This document shows positions 42,368-51,926 of a stretch of 64,000 bases of DNA, one piece after another; position 1 is the first letter of the stretch; every line of letters begins with the position of its first letter. This stretch comes from Blastopirellula marina (GTDB lineage: Bacteria; Planctomycetota; Planctomycetia; Pirellulales; Pirellulaceae). The stretch lies in contig NZ_PUIA01000026.1 of NCBI RefSeq assembly GCF_002967715.1, forward strand, positions 186,001 through 250,000, given 5' to 3'. The notes beneath the pieces were generated by a model, which did no database searches, was not told where the DNA came from, and saw nothing but the letters and a program-made list of their open reading frames with translations. A program made the position numbers and the translations under genes.

Positions 42368-44242
42368 ATGACCAAAACCCTGCTCAAAGTCGACAACCTG
42401 CGGACCTACTTCCATGGCGAGGAAACCGTCAAGGCCGTGGATGGTATCTCCTTTCAACTCGAAGAAGGAGAAACACTAGGCATCGTCGGTGAGTCTGGCT
42501 CCGGCAAGTCGGTCACGTCCCTGTCGATCATGCAGCTACTTGCCCGTAGTGCGAAGATCGAAGACGGTACGATCTCGTTTCTGGGAACCGATCTCGTTCG
42601 ACTTCCCGATCCAGCGATGCGGAAGATCCGCGGCAAAGACATCAGCATGATCTTCCAGGAACCTATGACGTCGCTGAACCCGGTCTTCACGGTCGGTTCG
42701 CAGGTCATGGAAGCGATTCGCCTGCATCAGGATCTCAGCAAGAAGGAAGCCCGCGAGCGAACGATTCAACTGTTCGAAGAAGTGGGCATCCCCGATCCCC
42801 ACAAACGCGTCGACTATTACCCCCACCAGATGTCGGGCGGGCAGAAGCAGCGGGTGATGATCGCGATGGCCCTCAGCTGTAATCCCAAGCTGCTGATCGC
42901 CGACGAACCAACGACCGCCCTCGACGTCACCATCCAGGCCCAAATCCTCGACATCCTTCGCCAGCTGCGCGACAGCCGGGGCATGTCGATCCTGTTCATC
43001 ACGCACGACCTGGGGGTGATCGCCGAGATCGCCGACCACGTACTGGTCATGTACCGCGGTAACATCGTCGAAAACGGCAACATCCGTCAGATCTTCGAGA
43101 ATCCAAAGCACCCGTACACCAAGGGTCTGCTTGCTTGCCGTCCCCGCCTGGATACGAAGTACCGCCGGTTACCGACCGTCAGCGACTTCATGGAATCGAA
43201 GACGACCGAAAGCGGGATCGAGATCGTCGAAAAGGAAATGTCGCAAGAGAAGTTCGATCAGCTGATGGTCGCAGGACGAGGGCGACTTCTGCATCCCAAG
43301 CCTTCCCTGAAGCAGATGGGGCACCCCTGGGAAGAAGATGCCCACTCGCCCGATGCCAAGTGTGTCGCCGACAACGAGCGACCGCTCCTCTCGGTGCGAG
43401 ACCTGAAAGTTCACTTCCCGATCCGCAAAGGCATCTTCTCGCGGGTTAGTGGCTACGTGAAAGCGGTCGATGGGATCGACTTCGATGTCTATCGCGGTCA
43501 GACCTTGGGCCTGGTCGGTGAATCAGGCTGTGGTAAAACGACCACCGGTCGGGCCATCCTGCGGCTGATCGAACCAACCGATGGCGTCGTCGAGTTCGAA
43601 GGGATGAACGTCCGCGGTCTGCATGGTCGCGCCCTGCGTGAGATGCGGAAGAAGATCCAGATCATCTTCCAAGATCCCTACGGCAGCTTGAACCCACGTA
43701 TGACGATCGAAGCCGCCATCTGCGAGCCGATGGTCATTCAGCAGATCGGCAAGACGAAACAGGAACAGCGCGACCGTGCGGCCTACCTCATGCAGGAAGT
43801 CGGGATGAACCCCGATCACCTCCGCCGTTACCCGCACGAGTTCTCCGGCGGTCAGCGGCAGCGTATCTGTATCGCCCGGGCCCTGGCAGTCGAGCCCGAA
43901 TTCCTCGTCTGCGACGAATCGGTCTCGGCACTCGACGTATCGGTTCAGGCCCAAGTGCTGAATCTACTGAAAGACCTGCAAGAGAAACGGGGCCTGACGT
44001 ACATCTTCATCAGCCACGACCTGAGCGTGGTCAAATTCATGGCCGACATGATGGCCGTGATGAACGAAGGAAAGATCGTCGAGTTCGGCCCCGCCGAAGC
44101 GATCTACGCCGACCCGAAAGAAGAATACACACGCAAGCTCATCAACGCCACGCCGCGCGACGACCTCGAGCACATTAACCAGCGACAAGCCGAACGCCAA
44201 GAGGCCAAAGCGGCTCGTCTGAAGTCGGTGGCAGCGGTTTAG
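42368..44242 (+). CDS. Fused double ATPase of peptide ABC transporter (OppD-OppF / YejF type)
   Basis: 624 residues from ATG 42368 (TTG 42353 is the earliest alternative). Two ABC domains: the first at about 5-255 with [26 protein letters not shown] and [13 protein letters not shown]; the second at about 335-600 with [26 protein letters not shown] and [13 protein letters not shown]. The linker of roughly 80 residues carries the OppD-type '[18 protein letters not shown]' tail, which in some relatives binds an iron-sulfur cluster (only one Cys here). With the four genes in the order binding protein, permease, permease, fused ATPase, the operon has the YejABEF layout. It drives import of peptide-like solutes. 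Confidence 0.93.
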   Translation: MTKTLLKVDNLRTYFHGEETVKAVDGISFQLEEGETLGIVGESGSGKSVTSLSIMQLLARSAKIEDGTISFLGTDLVRLPDPAMRKIRGKDISMIFQEPMTSLNPVFTVGSQVMEAIRLHQDLSKKEARERTIQLFEEVGIPDPHKRVDYYPHQMSGGQKQRVMIAMALSCNPKLLIADEPTTALDVTIQAQILDILRQLRDSRGMSILFITHDLGVIAEIADHVLVMYRGNIVENGNIRQIFENPKHPYTKGLLACRPRLDTKYRRLPTVSDFMESKTTESGIEIVEKEMSQEKFDQLMVAGRGRLLHPKPSLKQMGHPWEEDAHSPDAKCVADNERPLLSVRDLKVHFPIRKGIFSRVSGYVKAVDGIDFDVYRGQTLGLVGESGCGKTTTGRAILRLIEPTDGVVEFEGMNVRGLHGRALREMRKKIQIIFQDPYGSLNPRMTIEAAICEPMVIQQIGKTKQEQRDRAAYLMQEVGMNPDHLRRYPHEFSGGQRQRICIARALAVEPEFLVCDESVSALDVSVQAQVLNLLKDLQEKRGLTYIFISHDLSVVKFMADMMAVMNEGKIVEFGPAEAIYADPKEEYTRKLINATPRDDLEHINQRQAERQEAKAARLKSVAAV

Positions 44243-44253
44243 GACCGAGTCGT

Positions 44254-44463
44254 CTAATTCTTCCCAGGCTGGTGCCGCAGATAGGCCCACAGCCCATAGG
44301 CGAAGATTGCCATGCCGAGAACCAACGTCCCTATTCCGGCCGACGCCAGCCACGATGTGGTGTAGGGGCTCAGATAGTTCGTCGACAGCATGAAGAACCC
44401 CAAAGCCGCAATCCCGCCGCCAACCAGGGTGAACTTCCAGTGGTGATAAGTGTTGACGTTCAT
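44254..44463 (-). CDS. Small two-helix membrane protein
   Basis: 69 residues from ATG 44463, which has GTGAGG upstream (an earlier start at 44481 lacks a site). Two membrane helices: about 10-30 (FTLVGGGIAALGFFML) and 40-61 (WLASAGIGTLVLGMAIFAYGLW). The C-terminus is basic (YLRHQPGKN). No family recognised. Convergent with the ABC ATPase, with 11 bases between the stops. Confidence 0.65.
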   Translation of the reverse strand: MNVNTYHHWKFTLVGGGIAALGFFMLSTNYLSPYTTSWLASAGIGTLVLGMAIFAYGLWAYLRHQPGKN

Positions 44464-44527
44464 GGTGGACCTCACTTTCAAATGGAGTTCGATCTACTTC
44501 TAGTTTACCTCGAAAACCGGTATGAAA

Positions 44528-45280
44528 TCAGCCTCTGGCGACCAATAAAGTACATAGCAGCAACTTCTCGCCCAGCTTCGGGTTCACCTGTGCGGCCTGG
44601 TCGTTCAGTTGAGCGATTGTTGGCTCCCAAAAGCCCTGCTGGACACTAAAGTCGTCCGGGCGAGGGTCGGCTGCATCGAATGCATCCAGACGTGACGAAC
44701 CCGACTGGGCATCCAGCAGCAGATCGGCCAGTTCCTCGAAGTCGTGCTCGGTAATGTTTGCAATACGATGACGCAAACCTATGGCCAACAGGCCAAGCTG
44801 CGTAAAAGATCGATCGTCCAGGCTGGTTGTCTGGCCGAGCCGATGGGTAAAGTACCGTGCTAAGGCTTCGTCATAGTCGGGTCCGATCCTGGCCGCACTG
44901 GCCACCGAGATCGCCACATCGCAGCCCCAGGCTTCGTGCCATGCCTTCTTCTGCCGCATGAGCAAGGCACACGCAAATAGCCGCGTGACGAAACCCCTTT
45001 CGCCTGAAGGGCCAGGCCGGAACGGGGGCGGATTGGGCTTATCCGGGTCACTCCAACGTGTCAAACAAAGGACTTCGTCCAACTGAACATCAAACGTCTC
45101 AGGGATCTCGCCGCGATCTCGAATGACTCGCAGATGCTCGTACATTTCCTCCCATCGGTGACCGTAATCTGCCATGGCGATGTCCTTCAGCATGTCGTTG
45201 TCGACAGCCGGACGAAGGATCTCGAACAGGCGATCTTCGGACGGCGGAAAGGCTTTCAAAATGGCTTCAGGCAGACTCAT
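44528..45280 (-). CDS. Soluble protein of unknown function
   Basis: Family not recognised. 250 residues from ATG 45280. The frame remains open to 45790, but that part overlaps the adjacent membrane protein gene and is a shadow. The chain is largely helical (MSLPEAILKAFPPSEDRLFEIL, GFVTRLFACALLMRQKKAWHEAWG, DFEELADLLLD) with no signal peptide and no membrane segment. Trp and Arg residues are frequent (RWSDPDKPNPPPFRPGPSGERG). It follows the DUF486 membrane protein by 20 bp, so the two form one transcript. I cannot offer a function. Confidence 0.6.
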   Translation of the reverse strand: MSLPEAILKAFPPSEDRLFEILRPAVDNDMLKDIAMADYGHRWEEMYEHLRVIRDRGEIPETFDVQLDEVLCLTRWSDPDKPNPPPFRPGPSGERGFVTRLFACALLMRQKKAWHEAWGCDVAISVASAARIGPDYDEALARYFTHRLGQTTSLDDRSFTQLGLLAIGLRHRIANITEHDFEELADLLLDAQSGSSRLDAFDAADPRPDDFSVQQGFWEPTIAQLNDQAAQVNPKLGEKLLLCTLLVARG

Positions 45281-45300
45281 CGATGGCCAACGGTGGGAAA

Positions 45301-45660
45301 CTACTGCGAGACAGAAAGGTTCCCCCGAAAGATAAAGTAAACCGCCCCGCAAATACACAGCCCAGCCCACAGAAAATCGAGCCGTAGCGGCTGCTTCATG
45401 TAGTAGATCGCGAAGGGGATGAAGACCGTCAGTGTGATCGCTTCCTGTAGGATCTTGAGCTGCCCCAGGTCCATCCGCTGAAAACCAATCCGGTTGGCAG
45501 GCACCTGAATCAAGTACTCGAAAAAGGCGATCCCCCAGCTGACCAGTACGGCGATAATCCATGGCTTCGCCGACAGATCCTTCAGATGTGCGTACCAGGC
45601 AAACGTCATGAAAATGTTCGAGAGCCCCAGCAAAAACGCGGTCGTCAGGATGGTCGACAT
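45301..45660 (-). CDS. DUF486-family (DMT-like) membrane protein
   Basis: 119 residues, four membrane helices: about 2-21 (STILTTAFLLGLSNIFMTFA), 32-49, 74-90 and 95-112. Motifs TFAWYAHL, WGIAFFEYLIQVPANRIG and QLKILQEAITLTVF match the DUF486/small DMT-type family, which is about 115 residues long everywhere. Function unestablished; the fold resembles half of an EamA/SMR-type transporter. ATG 45660 has AAGAAAGG upstream. The divergent gene on the other side is rlmN. Confidence 0.88.
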   Translation of the reverse strand: MSTILTTAFLLGLSNIFMTFAWYAHLKDLSAKPWIIAVLVSWGIAFFEYLIQVPANRIGFQRMDLGQLKILQEAITLTVFIPFAIYYMKQPLRLDFLWAGLCICGAVYFIFRGNLSVSQ

Positions 45661-45844
45661 CGATCGAAACCTTTCTTGGTAAGCAATTCCATGGATCGGA
45701 AAGTGGAATTATGGCAACGGCCCACAGGCCTGACGATGGCAAGTGGTGGCGATTCGACCGAATTTCAGCCGCCGCGGCCCCAGGGAGCATCGCTCAGCCA
45801 AAGGGTTGCCTGCTATACTGGGTGCATTCTGCAGAGAACCCCCT

Positions 45845-46918
45845 ATGCCGCATTGGTACGACGTCACAGCCTGGAACGAGCGATTCGGTAACGATTCGCA
45901 AACCGTCCATTCCCTCCGCAAATTTCGTACGCGGTGGCTGAAGCAGGGATGGGCTTTCGAAGAAGCTCTCGCGGAGGTCTCCCCCAATGTGGCGGAGACG
46001 CTACGCTCCGAGATCGAGCCCCACCCGCTGACCCTGGCCGAGCGTCTCGATTCCGGACTCGACGGGGCAACGAAGCTTCTCTTTCGTACTGACGAAGGAC
46101 TGATGATCGAGTCGGTCATCCTGCGGGCCGGGACCGGCCGGACATCGCTGTGCATTTCATCCCAGATCGGCTGCGCGGCCGCATGTCGCTTTTGTGCCAC
46201 GGGGCAGATGGGAATTGCCCGGAATCTTTCGTCGGCCCAAATTCTCGACCAGGTCGTTCAGGCCAATCAGCTACTACGCGCAGAAGACCGCCGCGTCCGG
46301 AATATCGTCTTCATGGGGATGGGAGAACCGCTCCATAACCCGGCGAATCTCCACGAAGTGATCTCCGCCCTGACATCCCCCCTGTTATTCGACTACTCGC
46401 AGCAGCGACTGCTCGTGTCGACCGTGGGCATCCCCGATGAAATGCTACGTCTCGACGAGCGATTCCCCAGCGTGAATCTGGCCTTAAGCCTGCATAGCGC
46501 CGACCAACTAGTCCGACAGGACCTGATTCCACTGGCCAAAAGTGTCTCACTTAGCCGCTTGCAAGAAACACTTTTACAACTTCAACTGAGCGATAAGCGG
46601 CGCATCATGATCGAGTACCTGATGCTCGAAGATCAGACCGATCGCCCCGAGGATGCGGAAAAACTGATCGGTTTCCTGAAAAACATCCACGCACATGTGA
46701 ACTTGATCCCGTACAATTCGATCGATGGTGCCGACCACCTGAAGGGAAGCACACAGGCGGCACGAGATCGTTTTGCAGATCAATTGAAAGCAGCAGGCTT
46801 TCCCGTCACGATTCGCTATTCGCTGGGGGCCGATATCGCTGCCGCTTGCGGACAGCTGATTCAGCGAGAGAACCGCGAGATCGCCAAACAGTTGCGAACC
46901 AACCCATCCGCCACCTGA
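45845..46918 (+). CDS. rlmN: 23S rRNA (adenine(2503)-C(2))-methyltransferase RlmN (radical SAM)
   Basis: 357 residues from ATG 45845. The radical-SAM cluster is C110-x3-C114-x2-C117 in IGCAAACRFCATG. Further family motifs: NIVFMGMGEPLHN, VSTVGIPDEM, NLALSLHS, IEYLMLEDQTD, NLIPYNS and the C-terminal catalytic Cys in GADIAAACGQL. The N-terminal domain carries the RlmN-type helical pattern (SLRKFRTRWLKQGW). It methylates A2503 of 23S rRNA (and often A37 of some tRNAs), using a methyl-cysteine intermediate. A Cfr-like paralogue is not excluded. It is followed after 33 bp by an unknown gene with a strong AGGAGG. Confidence 0.92.
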   Translation: MPHWYDVTAWNERFGNDSQTVHSLRKFRTRWLKQGWAFEEALAEVSPNVAETLRSEIEPHPLTLAERLDSGLDGATKLLFRTDEGLMIESVILRAGTGRTSLCISSQIGCAAACRFCATGQMGIARNLSSAQILDQVVQANQLLRAEDRRVRNIVFMGMGEPLHNPANLHEVISALTSPLLFDYSQQRLLVSTVGIPDEMLRLDERFPSVNLALSLHSADQLVRQDLIPLAKSVSLSRLQETLLQLQLSDKRRIMIEYLMLEDQTDRPEDAEKLIGFLKNIHAHVNLIPYNSIDGADHLKGSTQAARDRFADQLKAAGFPVTIRYSLGADIAAACGQLIQRENREIAKQLRTNPSAT

Positions 46919-46951
46919 AACACGGATCTGAAACCAGGAGGAGCCCCGGAA

Positions 46952-47617
46952 ATGTCCGCACCGATTCAGTGGGAGTACCCGCTTTACCTCATCGCGCATG
47001 GGGGCGGTTACACGTCGATTGTCGATCCCCAAGATACCGACGATCAGCCCCAGCATATTCTGACGACTCACTCCAACGAGCAGGTTGCCCTCAACTTCAT
47101 GCAGCAGTTCGCCATCATCGGTGAACCTCGCCAGTTGAATAACGACCGCGAGTTCCGGTGGTTTCTTAAAAGCTTGAAGCTGCCGGTCACTAAGGTCGCC
47201 TACGACCCCGAACCGGTCGAGTTCGACGTCAACGCCAAGTGGATCGCCAAGATCAAAACGCTGTTGGAAGACTACTTAATCGTTGATAATTCTCCCTGGA
47301 ATTATCCGGTGTACGTCATCAAGCAGCAGGACGGCTACTCCAGTACCATCGGTAACAATGAGGATGGAGAGCCGATTACACTGCTCAATCTGTTTACCGA
47401 GGAAGAGAAGGCGAAGAAGTACGCCCAAACGGAAGAAGGTGCCGGCGAGCTGATGACGCTGCACAACATGGAACACGTTCGCGAGATGCTGCTAGGGCTG
47501 CGCGAATCGGTTTCCGCCGTGGCGATGGACCCTGTCTACGAGGAAAACGAAAGCAGTTCGCAGTACTGTATTGGCGTCGACGCTCTCTTGGATAAGTACC
47601 TGGTTCTCGATCAGTAG
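46952..47617 (+). CDS. Internally duplicated protein of unknown function
   Basis: 221 residues. No family recognised. The chain consists of two related units: about 1-107 and 113-221. Unit 1 has YPLYLIAHGGGYTSI and unit 2 has YPVYVIKQQDGYSSTIG at the same relative place; both end in a similar segment (KIKTLLEDYLI at the end of unit 1, DALLDKYLVLDQ at the end of unit 2), and both hold an acidic loop before a helical part. The sequence is acidic, soluble and without signal peptide. Start ATG 46952 is preceded by AGGAGGAG. The next gene begins 24 bp later. Confidence 0.7.
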   Translation: MSAPIQWEYPLYLIAHGGGYTSIVDPQDTDDQPQHILTTHSNEQVALNFMQQFAIIGEPRQLNNDREFRWFLKSLKLPVTKVAYDPEPVEFDVNAKWIAKIKTLLEDYLIVDNSPWNYPVYVIKQQDGYSSTIGNNEDGEPITLLNLFTEEEKAKKYAQTEEGAGELMTLHNMEHVREMLLGLRESVSAVAMDPVYEENESSSQYCIGVDALLDKYLVLDQ

Positions 47618-47641
47618 CACGGCCAGTTACCTCACGCAGGG

Positions 47642-48181
47642 ATGCACAGCATGGGCGAGAACGGCTTCCTACCGTACTTGATGTTCTTCGGCGGGCTGAT
47701 TTTACTCATCTGGATTCTGATGCGCCGTAACTGGCGCGGACAGATGAAAGCGAAGAAGGATCGCGGCAAGGATAGCTATCTCGTTTCCAATCCCCGCCCG
47801 CAAACCAAAGAGTGGACCATGTCCGGCGGGCCTGCCGAGCTGAACAAATGGCAGGTCGAAATGCTCGAAAGAACACGGGAACTTCAAGCCGAAGTCGACA
47901 CCAAATTATTGATCCTGCAGCGCACCCTGCTGAAGATCGAAGCCGCCCACCTCCCGCCAGAAGATCGCCATGCCGTTCAAGAGACGATCACCGAAAGCCG
48001 CCAGCTAGTCGACCAAGGGCCCCCCAAGTTCAGCGCCGTCTCCGAGCTTCTCTGCGACGACGTCAAACGAGCCGAGATCTACGCCCTCGCTGACGAAGGG
48101 CAATCCCAGGCCGAAATCGCCCAGCAAATGAACCTCGATCCGTATGCGATCGAGATGATCCTCAACCTTCGCGATGCCTAA
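47642..48181 (+). CDS. Membrane-anchored coiled-coil protein with C-terminal HTH-like segment
   Basis: 179 residues (ATG 47651 is an alternative start). One N-terminal membrane helix (about 9-28, FLPYLMFFGGLILLIWILM), then a basic juxtamembrane part, a coiled coil (about 66-125, ELNKWQVEMLERTRELQAEVDTK) and a C-terminal helix pair EIYALADEGQSQAEIAQQMNL (about 145-165) that reads like the HTH of sigma-70 region 4 or RNA-polymerase-associated proteins. It would be anchored with its cytoplasmic part free. The family is not known to me. It directly follows the duplicated protein gene and is convergent with metG, whose terminator overlaps its stop codon. Confidence 0.65.
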   Translation: MHSMGENGFLPYLMFFGGLILLIWILMRRNWRGQMKAKKDRGKDSYLVSNPRPQTKEWTMSGGPAELNKWQVEMLERTRELQAEVDTKLLILQRTLLKIEAAHLPPEDRHAVQETITESRQLVDQGPPKFSAVSELLCDDVKRAEIYALADEGQSQAEIAQQMNLDPYAIEMILNLRDA

Positions 48182-48215
48182 AAAGAAAGACTATCCGGTG
48201 GATTACCGAATAGTC
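48180..48215 (-). terminator. Terminator of metG, overlapping the stop of the convergent gene
   Basis: Arms 48189-48199 and 48205-48215 (11 bp, one G-U wobble on the minus strand, a C-A mismatch on the plus strand) with a 5-nt loop and a minus-strand tail TTTCTTTTT (48188-48180). The tail's last bases are shared with the TAA stop of the plus-strand gene (48179-48181). Confidence 0.75.
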
Positions 48216-48243
48216 CTTCTGAAAACTGAAAACTTCAAGCTAA

Positions 48244-50304
48244 TTAGTGAATCCGCTGACCTGGCTTCGCGCCTTCGTCAGGGGTGAGCAGGAAGACTTC
48301 TTCGCCGCCTGGGCCGCTGGCACAGACCATACCTTCGCTGAGGCCGAACTTCATCTGGCGCGGCTTCAAGTTGGCGACCATCACCACCAACCGGCCGACC
48401 AGGTCTTCCGGATTATAGGCGGCCTTGATACCGGCGAAGACCTGCTTGCGATGATCGCCACCCAGGCTCAGGGTTAGCTTTAACAGCTTGCGAGCTTCCG
48501 GCACTTGCTCGGCCGAAAGGACACGAGCCACACGCAGGTCGACCTTCACGAAGTCGTCGATCGTACACTCTTCGGCCATGGGCTCGTCGACCATGGGCTG
48601 GGCACTGTCGTTGAACTTCGCCGCAGTCTCGTCGGCCTGGCTGGCCTCGGCTGGAGCTTCGGCGGCTGCTTCTTCCTTGCTATCGTCGATCATGGCTTTC
48701 ACCTTGTCTGCTTCTACACGTTTCATCAAGTGATTGAATTTATTCACCGCGGACCCGGTCAGCGGCGTCTTGGCTTGATCCCAACTGGTGATCGGATCGT
48801 TGAGTAGTTCGCCAGTCTGCTCGGCCAACTTCGGCAGCACCGGCGACAGGTACACAACGATCTGCCGGAACAAGTTCAGGCCGACCGTGCACACGTCTTG
48901 TAGCTGCTGAGCGTTGGCGGGATCTTTGCGAAGCTCCCACGGCTTGTTCGCTTCAATGAACGGATTCGCCGCGTCGGCCAGCTCCAAGATCAACCGCATG
49001 GCCTTGTTCAGATCGCAGTCCTCGTAGGCCTTGGCGATCTGATCGCCAGCGGCAACACCTTTCTCGAACAAGCCTCCGTCGTCAGGGTACTCGGCCGAAA
49101 GACCAGTCGCCTCGACAAACTTAGCCGTCCGCGATGCCAGGTTCACCACCTTACCAACCAGGTCCGAGTTGATCTTGTCGGCGAACTCCTCAAGGTTCAT
49201 GTCGAGGTCGTCCAGTCTTGGCCCCAGCTTCGAGGCATAGAAGTAACGCAGGTAGGCCGGGTCCAAGTGCTTTAGATACGTCGCCGCTTTGACGAACGTT
49301 CCGTCACTCTTGGACATCTTCTTACCATCGACCGTCAAAAAGCCGTGGATATGGACCTTGTTCGGCAGGTTATAGCCTGCCGTCTTGAGCATGCCGGGCC
49401 AGAACAGCGTATGGAAGTAGGTGATGTCCTTGCCGATGAAGTGATGCACTTCCGTCTCGGGATTCTTCCACCATTTGGCCAGGTCTTCGCCGTTGGCCTT
49501 GCACCACTGCCACGTGGAAGCGATGTAACCGATCGGAGCGTCAAACCAGACGTACCAGTAATCGCCAGGGCTGTCGGGGATCTCGAAGCCGAAGTACGGA
49601 CCAGGACGCGAGACGTCCCAGTCGCGAAGTTCATCGTGCAGAAAGTGCCCCTTCAGGTAGTTCGCCACTTCCTCCTGCAGATGCTGTCCGCTTTGCGTCC
49701 AGTCGTTCAAAAAGTCGTGCAGCTTTTCCAGGTGTACAAACAAGTGCTTGGCAGTCTTCAACTCGGGCGTCGCGCCCGAGAGCGTGCTCTTCGGGTCGAT
49801 CAGGTCGGCCGGCGTATAGGCAGCACCGCACTTCGAGCAGTTATCGCCCGGCTGATTCTCGGATTTACACTTAGGACACGTACCACGAACAAATCGATCG
49901 GCCAGGAACGTCTTCTTCTCGGGATCGAACAGCTGGTGGACGTCTTTCTCAACCACCAGGTCGGCGTCGCGCAGCGACTGCCAGAACTCGCCACACAGCG
50001 CGCGGTTCTCGTCGCTGTGGGTCGAGCCGTAGTTGTCGAACTCAATCCCAAACCCACCGAAGTCCTGCTGGTGCTCTTCGCTCATCTTGGCGATGAACTC
50101 TTCTTCGGTCACCCCGTTCTTCTGAGCGCTGATCATGATCGCCGTGCCGTGCGTATCGTCGGCGCAGAAATAACGGCAATCGTTGCCTGACAGCTTCTGA
50201 AAGCGGACCCAGATATCGGTCTGGATGTATTCCACCAGATGTCCGATATGGATCGGCCCATTCGCATAGGGCAGGGCAGAGGTGACCAAAATACGTCTTG
50301 GCAT
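48244..50304 (-). CDS. metG: Methionyl-tRNA synthetase
   Basis: 686 residues. The class I signature HIGH is at 19-22 (PIHIGHL) and the second signature KMSKS lies in [14 protein letters not shown] zinc knuckle appears in the connective peptide as CPKC and CSKC. The C-terminal tRNA-binding (EMAP/OB-fold) domain is present after an Ala/Glu-rich linker (about 570-586): [23 protein letters not shown]. Length and domains match the E. coli-type dimeric enzyme. It attaches methionine to both initiator and elongator tRNA-Met. Start ATG 50304. A minus-strand terminator follows the gene at 48180-48215. Confidence 0.98.
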   Translation of the reverse strand: MPRRILVTSALPYANGPIHIGHLVEYIQTDIWVRFQKLSGNDCRYFCADDTHGTAIMISAQKNGVTEEEFIAKMSEEHQQDFGGFGIEFDNYGSTHSDENRALCGEFWQSLRDADLVVEKDVHQLFDPEKKTFLADRFVRGTCPKCKSENQPGDNCSKCGAAYTPADLIDPKSTLSGATPELKTAKHLFVHLEKLHDFLNDWTQSGQHLQEEVANYLKGHFLHDELRDWDVSRPGPYFGFEIPDSPGDYWYVWFDAPIGYIASTWQWCKANGEDLAKWWKNPETEVHHFIGKDITYFHTLFWPGMLKTAGYNLPNKVHIHGFLTVDGKKMSKSDGTFVKAATYLKHLDPAYLRYFYASKLGPRLDDLDMNLEEFADKINSDLVGKVVNLASRTAKFVEATGLSAEYPDDGGLFEKGVAAGDQIAKAYEDCDLNKAMRLILELADAANPFIEANKPWELRKDPANAQQLQDVCTVGLNLFRQIVVYLSPVLPKLAEQTGELLNDPITSWDQAKTPLTGSAVNKFNHLMKRVEADKVKAMIDDSKEEAAAEAPAEASQADETAAKFNDSAQPMVDEPMAEECTIDDFVKVDLRVARVLSAEQVPEARKLLKLTLSLGGDHRKQVFAGIKAAYNPEDLVGRLVVMVANLKPRQMKFGLSEGMVCASGPGGEEVFLLTPDEGAKPGQRIH

Positions 50305-50463
50305 GGGGGATTCCTCGTAAGTGAGGTCCTACTCGTAGGGTTTCAACGTCAAGAATGGGGCATTGTACCGCACTATGGAGTTTGCGCGGAGTGCGGCCCA
50401 GCGAGTGAGACAACCGCCACCGGGGGGCGGTTCGGGGACAAATTCGCCCATAAGCGGCAGCTA

Positions 50464-51903
50464 TTACGGCAGAACCCGGGCAGTTGGCTCGGGAAAATGC
50501 CCGGCACTTCGGCGGCCGGGACCTGGGTTTTCGTCGTCGCCCAGGTCGGCTCGGATCTTCTCGGCCAGCAGAATCATCTGCTTCATCACCGCAGGATTCT
50601 GCGCGGCCACGTTGTTGGTTTCCTGTAGATCCTCTTTCAGGTTGAAGAGTCTTGGCTCGGCGAACAGTTCCTTCTGCTGCTGCCAGCCTCCTCCCTTCAC
50701 CTCCTGAAGCGGAAGGTACAGCTTCCAATCGCCACTGCGGACCGCTTGCAACTGATCGAACATGAAATAGTAGAACGCCTCGTGGGGTGACTTCGCCCCT
50801 GGCTCTCCCTTGAGAAGCGGCAGGATGTCCTTGCCATCGATCACACGGTCTTGCGGAAGCGAGGCTCCGGCCAGGCCGGCGATCGTCGGGTAAAGGTCCA
50901 TCAGCGAGGCCACCTCCGCACAAGCGCTGCCTGCGGAAATCGTCCCTGGCCACCACGCAATGGTCGGTACCCGCATGCCCCCTTCGGCCGTCGTGTAACC
51001 CCAGCCTGCCAGGGGCTCGTTCGATCCTTGAACCGGACTACGGCGCGGGGCTCCATTGTCGCTCGTCCAGATCACGAGCGTCTGCTGATCGAGCTTAAGT
51101 TCTTTGAGAGACTTCAAGATCTCCCCCATCGACCAGTCGAGCTCTTCGACCGAGTCCCCCCACGGTCCGTTCTTGCTCTTCCCGCGAAACGCGTCGCTGG
51201 CATACGGGGCCTTCGTGCTGCCTGGCATCGCTTGGGGTAAGTACAGAAAGAACGGCCGCTCGCGGTTCTCGGTGATGAAACGAATCGCTTCCTCGGTATA
51301 CAGCTTCGTCGCGTCATTCAGGTCGACCGGGGCGTCGATGACGACTTCGTCCCGCATCAGGGGCAGGTCTGGCCAGGGCTTCCCTTCTCGCGGCGTCATG
51401 TCGTCGCTGTAGGGTATTCCGTAAAAGGAATCGAATCCTTGCCGCGTTGGCAGAAACGGTAGCTGATCTCCCAGGTGCCACTTGCCGATGATCGTGGTGG
51501 CGTACCCTTTCGTCTTCAATAGCTCTGCAATCGTAATTTCGTCCGGCGAAAGCCCCTTCGACGAAACTGGCTGCAACACGGCTCCACCCGTCTCGCTTTT
51601 GTGCATATCGACCCGCGGCGGGTAACAACCGGTTAGCAGTGCTGCCCTCGAAGGCGTGCACACGCCGCTGGCCGCGTACAGGTCGGTAAGCTTCATCCCC
51701 TCGGCGGCCATCTGATCGAGATGCGGCGTGCGATGGAGCTTCGAGCCAAAGCACCCCACGTCCCCATAGCCAAGGTTATCGCACAAGACCACGATCACGT
51801 TCGGCGGACGAACATCCTGCGCCGTTAGCTTTTCCGGCCTGCCCAGCAGCGACAACATTAGCGACAAGGCCAGCAGTAAGCAGCGTTGTGTAAGCAAGGA
51901 CAT
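50464..51903 (-). CDS. Secreted sulfatase (formylglycine type)
   Basis: 479 residues from ATG 51903, with GGAG upstream (ATG 51915 is less likely). Signal peptide at 1-29. Sulfatase motif C82-T-P-S-R-A in GVCTPSRAALLTG. Metal/phosphate-type ligands are LCDNLGYGD near the N-terminus and the later SDNGAP. A C-terminal region follows (YYFMFDQLQAVRSGDWKLYLPLQ). The Cys must be converted to formylglycine by a sulfatase-modifying enzyme, not present here. It hydrolyses a sulfate ester of a polysaccharide or other marine organic matter; the substrate cannot be read. The C-terminal tail (about 460-479) is Pro/Gly/Arg-rich. A second sulfatase is encoded 23 bp upstream in the same direction. Confidence 0.93.
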   Translation of the reverse strand: MSLLTQRCLLLALSLMLSLLGRPEKLTAQDVRPPNVIVVLCDNLGYGDVGCFGSKLHRTPHLDQMAAEGMKLTDLYAASGVCTPSRAALLTGCYPPRVDMHKSETGGAVLQPVSSKGLSPDEITIAELLKTKGYATTIIGKWHLGDQLPFLPTRQGFDSFYGIPYSDDMTPREGKPWPDLPLMRDEVVIDAPVDLNDATKLYTEEAIRFITENRERPFFLYLPQAMPGSTKAPYASDAFRGKSKNGPWGDSVEELDWSMGEILKSLKELKLDQQTLVIWTSDNGAPRRSPVQGSNEPLAGWGYTTAEGGMRVPTIAWWPGTISAGSACAEVASLMDLYPTIAGLAGASLPQDRVIDGKDILPLLKGEPGAKSPHEAFYYFMFDQLQAVRSGDWKLYLPLQEVKGGGWQQQKELFAEPRLFNLKEDLQETNNVAAQNPAVMKQMILLAEKIRADLGDDENPGPGRRSAGHFPEPTARVLP

Positions 51904-51926
51904 CGTTCGCTCCATATCGTGAAGAT

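Noticed and set aside
45281-45790. N-terminal extension of the 250-aa unknown protein
   Set aside because: This stretch is the DUF486 membrane protein gene in another frame. ATG 45280 gives a self-consistent start.
49345-50190. Plus-strand frame of 281 codons
   Set aside because: Antisense shadow of metG, without any domain character.
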